From Prolixibacteraceae bacterium (GTDB lineage: Bacteria > Bacteroidota > Bacteroidia > Bacteroidales > Prolixibacteraceae), in assembly GCA_014380255.1 (NCBI GenBank), contig JACMKG010000342.1, positions 1 to 6,051 on the forward strand: 6,051 nt of DNA, in the 5' to 3' direction. Positions 1 through 4,868 of the stretch are shown here, piece after piece (the first letter of the stretch is position 1; every line of letters begins with the position of its first letter). A model generated the notes under the pieces. It saw only the letters and a program-made list of their open reading frames with translations. It made no database searches and was not told where the DNA came from. Made by a program: the position numbers and the translations under genes.

Positions 1-1
1 C

Positions 2-181
2 GGACTGTGTGCACACGGCGTCGACCCGGTGCGGATCAGCGTCGCCACCGACGAGCGGGACGGCGTTCGGCGCATCCTCGCCGCCCTCGAGCCCGGGGAT
101 CTGGCGTTGATGCTGGTCCACGAGGACCTCGAAGCCGCGCTCGCCGAGCTCGAAGCGGCCGGCGCCTCGGCAGCGGGCTGA
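2..181 (+). CDS. C-terminal tail of a probable Mur-ligase / cyanophycin-synthetase-like protein (5' end missing)
   Basis: An open frame enters from the left edge and ends at TGA 179-181, giving 59 visible residues. Codon third positions are almost all G or C, as expected of a real gene in a GC-rich genome. The visible tail contains RISVATDERDGVRRILAAL, then EPGDLALMLVHEDLEAALAEL. A '..PGDLvli..' segment followed by an acidic amphipathic helix resembles the end of the ligase domain in cyanophycin synthetases and related Mur ligases, which join amino acids using ATP. That likeness is from memory and the fragment is too short to show the ATP-binding or catalytic residues, so the family is tentative although the coding call is firmer. 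It ends one base before the next GTG start, consistent with translational coupling. Its base composition does not match anything to the right of ~290, so it probably belongs to a different organism. Confidence 0.45.
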   Translation, partial: GLCAHGVDPVRISVATDERDGVRRILAALEPGDLALMLVHEDLEAALAELEAAGASAAG

Positions 182-182
182 C

Positions 183-290
183 GTGCATCCGTGGTGGCCG
201 CTGTCGGTCCATCCGCACCTGCTGTTCGAGGCCCTGGCGTACATCGTCGCGTTTCGGGTCTTCACGCACGATCGGGCCCGGCGCGACGTG
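183..290 (+). CDS. N-terminal fragment of a small membrane protein, possibly prolipoprotein diacylglyceryl transferase-like (3' end lost at the join)
   Basis: A GTG at 183-185, one base after the preceding stop, opens a GC-rich frame of about 35 codons beginning MHPWWPLSVHPHLLFEALAY. The segment HLLFEALAYIVAFRVF could be the first membrane helix. An N-terminal '..vHPhllFE.layi.gfr.y' pattern is what I associate with proteins annotated as prolipoprotein diacylglyceryl transferase family, but the catalytic parts of that family lie further along and are absent. No clear ribosome binding site is visible, so the start rests on the tight spacing to the upstream stop. The frame runs uninterrupted into the epimerase fragment, but composition and protein family both change at about codon 34-37. 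I therefore treat this as a separate truncated gene and not as the N-terminus of the epimerase. Confidence 0.42.
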
Positions 291-295
291 GTAAA
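278..295. other. Probable chimeric join between two unrelated genomes
   Basis: Base composition drops abruptly here, from roughly 70% GC with G/C in nearly every third codon position to AT-richer DNA beginning around gtaaaagcgatgattatg. The protein changes at the same place from a membrane-helix N-terminus to the middle of an epimerase (RDVVKAM). Both sources could plausibly supply the string cgcgacgtggt (282-292), so a short shared sequence may have allowed the join and makes the exact breakpoint uncertain by several bases. A misassembly or chimeric read explains this more simply than a transfer event, because both flanking genes are cut mid-domain and no integrase, direct repeat or insertion-sequence end is visible. 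Confidence 0.78.
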
Positions 296-671
296 AGCGA
301 TGATTATGCTCATGGATGATCGGCAATTTGAAATGGTAAAGAACCAGCGATTCATCCTCAATGCCGGGAATATGAGCTATGAGGAATTCTTCAACAAGAT
401 AGCCGATGGATTGAATAAGCCAAGGCCCAAAAACTTTGCTTCGGATATCAAGCTGAATATAGCCTGGCGCATGGCCCTTACAGCCAGCTTTTTTACAGGC
501 AAACGACCGCTCATTACCCGGGATGCGGTATCGGGAAGTAATAGAAAACACCAGTACTCAGGCGATAAGATCATTAGGACCACCGGTTTCAGTTACCGTA
601 GCCTGGATTCCTCCATTGCTGATATTGCCGAGATATTCTTAAAAGATGTAGTACTTCCAGGAAGGAAGTGA
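282..671 (+). CDS. C-terminal part of an NAD-dependent epimerase/dehydratase (extended SDR family), 5' end missing
   Basis: About 129 residues remain, from RDVVKAMIMLM to the TGA at 669-671. This is the substrate-binding end of an extended short-chain dehydrogenase of the nucleoside-diphosphate-sugar epimerase / dihydroflavonol-reductase type. Such proteins usually have about 320-340 residues, so roughly the first 200, with the Rossmann GxxGxxG motif and the YxxxK catalytic pair, are absent. Family-like features are the 'RDVVkAM' segment that normally precedes the C-terminal domain, FILNAGNMSYEEFF, the segment FTGKRPLITRDAV, and the closing YSGDKIIRTTGFSYRSL followed by an isoleucine-rich helix. 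The protein would be cytoplasmic and use NAD(P) on a sugar nucleotide or similar carbonyl substrate; the exact substrate cannot be read from this part. The truncation lies at the compositional join, so the native gene is probably intact elsewhere. It is followed by the repeat-rich spacer. Confidence 0.82.
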   Translation, partial: RDVVKAMIMLMDDRQFEMVKNQRFILNAGNMSYEEFFNKIADGLNKPRPKNFASDIKLNIAWRMALTASFFTGKRPLITRDAVSGSNRKHQYSGDKIIRTTGFSYRSLDSSIADIAEIFLKDVVLPGRK

Positions 672-692
672 GGTCGTTGAATGGTTAAAGGG

Positions 693-757
693 TTTGAAAA
701 GGTTTGAAAAGTTTGAAAAGGTTTGAAAAGTTTGAAAAGGTTTGAAGGGTTTGAAAA
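693..757 (+). repeat. Tandem array with a 19-bp period (3.4 copies)
   Basis: The unit tttgaaaaggtttgaaaag begins at 693, 712 and 731, with a partial fourth copy at 750-757. Within each unit the 8-mer tttgaaaa occurs twice, spaced alternately by 10 and 9 bases (starts 693, 703, 712, 722, 731, 741, 750), so the true period is 19 and not 10. Copies one and two are identical; the second half of copy three carries two A-to-G changes (tttgaaggg). A period of 19 is not a multiple of three, and the array lies after the epimerase stop, so it is non-coding. There are no unique spacers, so it is not a CRISPR array. Confidence 0.9.
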
Positions 758-866
758 GGTTAAATGGTTAGAGCAAAAGGAATCTGTATTTAGATTTGGG
801 CAAGCAGTAGCCTTTCATTTTTTTTTCTTAAGCTTTAAGAATTATTTATCACCTAACCATCTAACC
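758..866. repeat. Inverted pair of GGTTA-type repeats flanking an ~81-base spacer
   Basis: The left arm ggttaaatggttag (758-771) is matched on the opposite strand by ctaaccatctaacc (853-866), 13 of 14 positions agreeing. Similar units continue outside the arms: atggttaaaggg at 681-692 on the left and ataaccattaaccc at 877-890 on the right. The whole 681-890 block therefore consists of degenerate (A)TGGTTA repeats pointing towards each other, with the 19-bp array inside the left side. The enclosed segment holds a nine-T run (818-826) and a small palindrome, ttcttaa-gct-ttaagaa (825-841). It could form a large cruciform, or an RNA hairpin at the end of the epimerase transcript. A functional role is inference. 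Confidence 0.65.
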
Positions 867-935
867 ATCCAGCCATATAACCATTAACCCCTTTTCCAAC
901 TTTGTGAAACCTATTTCATTTCCAAATCGTTAATA

Positions 936-979
936 GGTTAAGCGATGTGATAAATTTTCTCAGGGAAGATCACTTAACC
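936..979 (+). promoter_or_regulatory. Imperfect inverted repeat upstream of the DHS-like gene
   Basis: The arms ggttaagcga (936-945) and tcacttaacc (970-979) are complementary at 9 of 10 positions, with a 24-base loop. The structure ends just before the AT-rich candidate promoter at 981-1000. It could be an operator, a weak hairpin, or a leftover copy of the GGTTA repeats seen further left, since both arms contain GGTTAA. It has no T-tract, so a simple terminator is unlikely. Confidence 0.3.
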
Positions 980-992
980 CGATATTTTATGC

Positions 993-1000
993 TATATTCG
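993..1000 (+). promoter_or_regulatory. Candidate Bacteroidota -7 element for the DHS-like gene
   Basis: TATATTCG differs at one defined position from the Bacteroidota -7 consensus TAnnTTTG. No convincing -33 TTG element is found about 20 bases upstream. If it is used, transcription would start near 1007 and leave an unusually long 5' leader of about 93 bases. The rest of 672-1099 contains repeats and AT-rich DNA, and I see no gene in it. Confidence 0.28.
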
Positions 1001-1099
1001 CACACTTTTTTAGAAAAAGAGAGAGTCTATATAGCTAATTAATAAACATATAGATTGGTAGTAAGCAAAGCTAATTTTTAAAGGTCAAACTTCATAAGG

Positions 1100-2134
1100 A
1101 TGAAAAAATCAGATTTATTAAAAGAAACCATCGAACACATCGACATTAAGTCATTTGATTCAACTCCAATCATCGACTCAATGCGTAAAATGTCTTTCAC
1201 TTCACGTGATACGGCTAATGCAGCGGACATTTTGTTGAAAATGATAAATAATACAGAATGTACCAACATTCTTACACTCGCTGGGAGTACCAGCGCTGCC
1301 GGTTGTATGCAGGTTTATGTTGAAATGGTGAAAAATAAAATGATCGACGTAATTGTGGCTACCGGGGCATCTATTGTGGACATGGACTTTTTCGAAGCTC
1401 TTGGACACAAACACTATCGCGGTACCACGGAAGTAAACGATGGTATCCTGCGTGACTTATATATCGATCGTATTTATGATACTTTTATCGATGAAGAAGA
1501 ACTGCAGAATTGTGACGGAACAATCAAGGAAATTACCGATTCACTGGAAAGAAGGCCTTACTCATCGCGCGAATTTATCTGGGAAATGGGTAAATGGCTT
1601 AGTGAAAACTCTGTTAAGAAAGACAGTCTGATCCAGGTTTGCTACGAAAACAATGTGCCGATCTTCTGTCCTGCTTTCTCTGACAGCAGTGCCGGTTTTG
1701 GACTGGCTAAGCACCAGTGGGAAAATCCAGAAAAGCATGTTTCGATTGATTCAGTGGCCGATTTCCTTGAACTGACCAAGATAAAGATGGCTGCCGGTGT
1801 TACCGGGCTGTTCATGATCGGGGGCGGTGTACCAAAGAACTTTGCACAGGACACGGTGGTATGTGCTGAAATTCTGGGTAAGGAAGTTCCGATGCATCAG
1901 TATGCTGTTCAGATTACCGTGGCCGATGTCAGGGATGGAGCTTGCTCGTCATCAACGCTGAAAGAAGCCAGTTCATGGGGTAAAGTTCAGGTAACGGATG
2001 AACAAATGGTATTTGCCGAAGCGACTTCAGTGCTTCCTTTAATTGCAAGCTACGCTTACCACAAAGGAACATGGAAGAACCGTCAGTACAAACATTGGAG
2101 CAAGTTGTTTCTCAAGAACTTGGTAAATGCTTAA
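1100..2134 (+). CDS. Deoxyhypusine synthase-like protein (DHS family; possible polyamine enzyme)
   Basis: This is a complete 344-residue cytoplasmic protein of the deoxyhypusine synthase fold, close to the family's usual length. DHS uses NAD to move the aminobutyl group of spermidine onto a lysine, either its own or that of eIF5A. Visible blocks are LAGSTSAAGCM (60-70), the Rossmann-like DVIVATGASIVDMDFF (83-98), NNVPIFCPAFSDSSAGFG (184-201), IGGGVPKNFAQD (240-251) and ASSWGKVQV (290-298). K295 in SWGK aligns with the catalytic Lys329 of human DHS, with W293 and E289 matching Trp327 and Glu323 (human numbering from memory). However, GGGVPKN has N247 where the human enzyme has the spermidine-contacting His288, and C282 stands where Asp316 would be. 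Bacteria have no eIF5A, so the product is more likely a polyamine such as homospermidine, or something unknown. The start is ATG 1100; 'aagga' abuts it with no spacing, so it is not a normal ribosome site. The gene stands alone, with a strong terminator after it. Confidence 0.9.
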   Translation: MKKSDLLKETIEHIDIKSFDSTPIIDSMRKMSFTSRDTANAADILLKMINNTECTNILTLAGSTSAAGCMQVYVEMVKNKMIDVIVATGASIVDMDFFEALGHKHYRGTTEVNDGILRDLYIDRIYDTFIDEEELQNCDGTIKEITDSLERRPYSSREFIWEMGKWLSENSVKKDSLIQVCYENNVPIFCPAFSDSSAGFGLAKHQWENPEKHVSIDSVADFLELTKIKMAAGVTGLFMIGGGVPKNFAQDTVVCAEILGKEVPMHQYAVQITVADVRDGACSSSTLKEASSWGKVQVTDEQMVFAEATSVLPLIASYAYHKGTWKNRQYKHWSKLFLKNLVNA

Positions 2135-2165
2135 ATCAATTTGATTTAACTGATTATAAATAATT

Positions 2166-2208
2166 AAAGCTCTATTGCCTTTTTCAGGCAATAGAGCTTT
2201 TTTGTTTT
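2166..2208 (+). terminator. Rho-independent terminator of the DHS-like gene
   Basis: A perfect 15-bp stem pairs aaagctctattgcct (2166-2180) with aggcaatagagcttt (2186-2200) around the five-base loop ttttc. It is followed by tttgtttt (2201-2208). It begins 31 bases after the stop codon of the DHS-like gene. The A residues at its left foot could also give weak activity on the minus strand, but no minus-strand gene ends here. Confidence 0.93.
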
Positions 2209-2294
2209 CAACGGGAAAGCCATCACTTTAGGGCTAAATATTATCAGAATAATACGAGTTAGGCATTTTTATGTATAAGTTATTGAAAACTGAA

Positions 2295-2302
2295 TATCTT
2301 TG
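2295..2302 (+). promoter_or_regulatory. Bacteroidota -7 element for the DUF4056 gene
   Basis: TATCTTTG matches the Bacteroidota -7 consensus TAnnTTTG at every defined position. The predicted transcription start near 2309 leaves a leader of about 16 bases before ATG 2325. The -33 region (around 2266-2273, tttttatg) is only a loose match. Because this element lies inside the longest possible reading frame (from ATG 2271), it argues for the later start. Confidence 0.55.
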
Positions 2303-2324
2303 TGGAAATATTCAGTATCCCGGG

Positions 2325-3371
2325 ATGAAAACTATAAAGATACTACTGATACTTATTCTTTGTTTATCTGTTAATGCCATTCAGGCCAAAGCCCCTGTAT
2401 TCAAAGTTAATCAACCTGATATAAAGCCTCATCGTATCATCAGAACCTGCTGTTCTTTTGGAACGGAAATGGAACTTTTTGCCCTCCCCGGTATTAAGCT
2501 TACTGAGACCACCAGCCTGGATAAAATAGGGCCCCATCAATACCTGGGCAGTGCCGAAGAAGGAAACGGGATTATTTATTCCCGTAAAGGCGGATTCATC
2601 GATATGGCTCATTTACGCGATCAGTCAGACTGGACGGCCTTTCTCTATACCCAACTGCAGCAAAATAAGATGCTGGGCAGCCTTCATCTGGTACTGGGAT
2701 ATGAAGGTGGAGAAAAAAGCCTGAATGTCAGCATCCCTTCTTCTTTGAGTAATTCAGATTTGATCCTGCTGGCTGGGAAAATTGCCTATGACTTATCCGT
2801 ATGGCATGAGATTGCCACCTGGTTTGGCGCCTCAACCATCCCCTTTGTGCCCGAGCGCTATTCCAGCTTTTCGGTAGAAGATCCTTATTCGAACTTATTG
2901 GGAGTGATGATTGGAATGCAGGCCCTGGAAAGTAACTTGCCCTATGAAAAAGCAGTTACAACCATCATTGAGCAAACATTAAATTCCCTGGATGCCGTAC
3001 AAAATGAAGCAGAGACTTACCTGGCCATGGAGGATGTGCGGGATGTCTGGTGGACACGTGACAAGAAGCTGCCTAGCAGTAGGGTGCTTATGCAGCGCCA
3101 GTTACATGTCTATTCTTGTTTGCAGCCTTGGCTCGTACCCGGTTGGCTAGGTAATGATCAACAACCTCATGAATTGAAGATCCCTGAATATACCTCCGAT
3201 GGTCTGTCACTTAATGCATTGTATGAACTGGAATTCAAATTGAACTACAAGTTTCCTTTCCGTAAAATGTTCCCTGAACGCAAGGATCGAAACATTACCC
3301 AGAATGATTTTGACCGCCTGCTGGTACAGGTGGCCAAAGAATTAAGTAAGAAAGAAAGCCGGGTACGGTAA
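2325..3371 (+). CDS. Secreted DUF4056 domain-containing protein of unknown function
   Basis: This 348-residue protein starts with a typical signal peptide: basic MKTIK, a leucine/isoleucine core, and a likely cut after A21 or A23. C13 lies inside the hydrophobic core without a lipobox, so it is probably periplasmic or secreted and not a lipoprotein. An upstream in-frame ATG (2271) would put 18 non-signal-like residues in front and would lie upstream of the -7 promoter element, so ATG 2325 is preferred. From memory the mature part matches DUF4056, a family of unknown function common in Bacteroidota. Recognisable blocks are RTCCSFGTE (40-48), GFIDMAHLRDQSDWTAFL (90-107), YDLSVWHEIATWFG (155-168) and SSFSVEDPYSNLLG (180-193). 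The concentration of His, Asp and Glu (H96, D99, D102, H161, E162) could be a metal or catalytic site, but that is inference. The vicinal C42-C43 is also notable. The gene has its own promoter, and its TAA lies one base from the stop of the convergent glycosyltransferase gene. Confidence 0.8.
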   Translation: MKTIKILLILILCLSVNAIQAKAPVFKVNQPDIKPHRIIRTCCSFGTEMELFALPGIKLTETTSLDKIGPHQYLGSAEEGNGIIYSRKGGFIDMAHLRDQSDWTAFLYTQLQQNKMLGSLHLVLGYEGGEKSLNVSIPSSLSNSDLILLAGKIAYDLSVWHEIATWFGASTIPFVPERYSSFSVEDPYSNLLGVMIGMQALESNLPYEKAVTTIIEQTLNSLDAVQNEAETYLAMEDVRDVWWTRDKKLPSSRVLMQRQLHVYSCLQPWLVPGWLGNDQQPHELKIPEYTSDGLSLNALYELEFKLNYKFPFRKMFPERKDRNITQNDFDRLLVQVAKELSKKESRVR

Positions 3372-3372
3372 A

Positions 3373-4857
3373 TTAACCTTCATCCAGCCACGCTTTTCCC
3401 GGGTCTGTCTTTTTGTTTCGCAGAATACGCGCCTGCAATTCGAAAGTCCTGATACGGTCTTTGTACAGGTTGTGGGTATTTTCCTTTGCAATATCCAGTG
3501 AAGCATCCGTATTTTCATCCCAACGGCGGCACAGGTAGACGGGTTGGTACAAGCGCCCGATTTTATATCTGCCTGAAATAGCCAGACCTAAGGCATAATC
3601 TTCACCATAACTCACATTCGGAACCCTTAACTTGCGTAAAATGGGCGTGTAAAAGGCCCTTGGGGCGCCCAGCCCGTTGATGCGAAGTGCATTGTTCGGC
3701 CCGTTGTCATCAGTCCATTCCCGGTGATCAATGACTCCCGGGGGAATTTCTTCGAGATTAAAGTTTGTCATCCGGTAACTACCTATAACCATGGCGCAAT
3801 TCTCTTCATAGAATTTATCCACAATGCTCTGAAGGGTGTTCTCATTCACATACAGGTCGTCACTGTCAAGCTGAACGGAGAACTTGCCGCACTGGGGATG
3901 AAACACCGCTTCGTTCCAGCAGCCCCCGATCCCTAGGTCATTTCGTTGTGGAATAATGTGAATCAGTTTGTCCTGCTCGGCATATTCGTGTAAGATTTGG
4001 GTGGTTCCATCCGTGGAATGGTTGTCGACCACAATGAGGTTAAAACGAAAAGAAGTACGCTGTATCAGCACCGAGATAATGGCATCCCTGATGGTTTTTA
4101 CCCTGTTGCGAACCGGAATGATTACCGATACTTCGGTGTCGAAATCTTCAGAAAAGGAAGTTTCAGGGAAAGGGGCCAAAAGTAGGGCTCCGATATCACG
4201 CAGGTGGGCGGTGCAAACCTGTTCCATCTCCAGTTGGCGTTCGCGAGCCGAAGCTTTTACATAGTCAAATTGCTTTTCTCCTGATAGGCGGGTATCTGTT
4301 TCATTCTTGGTAAACAGGTATTCGGGAATATGAACCAACTGGCCCATCCGGCTGGCACGTAGACGTAAAGCATACCGGCCCCCGTATTTGAGCATTTCAT
4401 AGTTTTCGTACCGGAAGGCTTTCAATACTTCGGTTCTGAAAAATCTCACAGGCCCGAAATTGAAATCATCGCGCAAGCTGCCAAGCTGATAATCGATTAC
4501 CGGATGCGGGGAAAGCTGCCCATCTTTCAATTCCATGTAATCGGAATAGACCATGGGAGCCTCGGTAAATTCAGCCACTTGCACCAACCGTTCAATGGCG
4601 CCCTGTCCAAGTTCCAGGGAAGTGCTTTCCAAAGCCAATAGAGCAAAATCGGCCTGTACTAATTTTGCAATATGCCTGATGGTGGAACAGGAAGCCAGTT
4701 CCTGAACAATGAGCTGTTCACAATTTTTCAGGTTAACAGGATTTCTTGACAGAACAAATACATTCTTTACCAGCGCGGATGCGCGGAACTGATCAACCAG
4801 GCTCTGGCTGTCTACTTCATTACTAAAGGCAAAAAAACAGTCTACTTTTTGATCCAT
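3373..4857 (-). CDS. Family 2 glycosyltransferase with two GT-A-like modules, the first degenerate
   Basis: This 494-residue cytoplasmic protein has no signal peptide or membrane helix. The C-terminal module (about 242-450) is an intact GT2 domain: [10 protein letters not shown] (243-252), [10 protein letters not shown] (276-285), the metal/nucleotide-sugar DxD motif in QLDSDD (329-334), the likely catalytic-base segment YGEDYAL (417-423), and CRRW (443-446), which resembles the Q/RxxRW acceptor-side motif. It should transfer a sugar from a nucleotide donor to a glycan or lipid acceptor; neither can be named. The N-terminal module (about 1-225) looks like a worn GT-A domain: a short strand (VFVLSRNP, 33-40), then ADFALLALE (69-77) where a DxD would be expected but is absent, APMVYSDY (100-107) and [14 protein letters not shown] (128-141). 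It may position the acceptor or partner. The start is ATG 4857, 11 bases after the GHL10 stop. In that gap an ATG directly after the stop makes a two-codon reading frame (ATGAACTGA), which may influence coupling. A helical tail covers about 455-480. Confidence 0.92.
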   Translation of the reverse strand: MDQKVDCFFAFSNEVDSQSLVDQFRASALVKNVFVLSRNPVNLKNCEQLIVQELASCSTIRHIAKLVQADFALLALESTSLELGQGAIERLVQVAEFTEAPMVYSDYMELKDGQLSPHPVIDYQLGSLRDDFNFGPVRFFRTEVLKAFRYENYEMLKYGGRYALRLRASRMGQLVHIPEYLFTKNETDTRLSGEKQFDYVKASARERQLEMEQVCTAHLRDIGALLLAPFPETSFSEDFDTEVSVIIPVRNRVKTIRDAIISVLIQRTSFRFNLIVVDNHSTDGTTQILHEYAEQDKLIHIIPQRNDLGIGGCWNEAVFHPQCGKFSVQLDSDDLYVNENTLQSIVDKFYEENCAMVIGSYRMTNFNLEEIPPGVIDHREWTDDNGPNNALRINGLGAPRAFYTPILRKLRVPNVSYGEDYALGLAISGRYKIGRLYQPVYLCRRWDENTDASLDIAKENTHNLYKDRIRTFELQARILRNKKTDPGKAWLDEG

Positions 4858-4868
4858 GATCAGTTCAT

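Noticed and set aside
36..551. A 171-codon open frame on the minus strand
   Set aside because: It crosses the chimeric join and runs antisense to convincing coding sequence; its product shows no family features and is arginine/proline-rich only because of the GC-rich segment.
183..671. A single 162-residue protein from GTG 183 to TGA 671
   Set aside because: Composition and protein family both change at about 285; the two halves belong to different genes and almost certainly to different genomes.
776..826. Terminator for the epimerase using aaagg...ccttt and the nine-T run
   Set aside because: The stem is only five base pairs with a loop of about 30 bases; the T-run is suggestive but the hairpin is too weak to call.
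681..890. Possible CRISPR array
   Set aside because: The repeats are only 8-19 bases and directly contiguous, without unique spacers, and there are no cas genes nearby.
2271..2324. Upstream in-frame ATG for the DUF4056 gene
   Set aside because: It would place 18 residues before a clear signal peptide, and it lies upstream of the likely -7 promoter element at 2295-2302.
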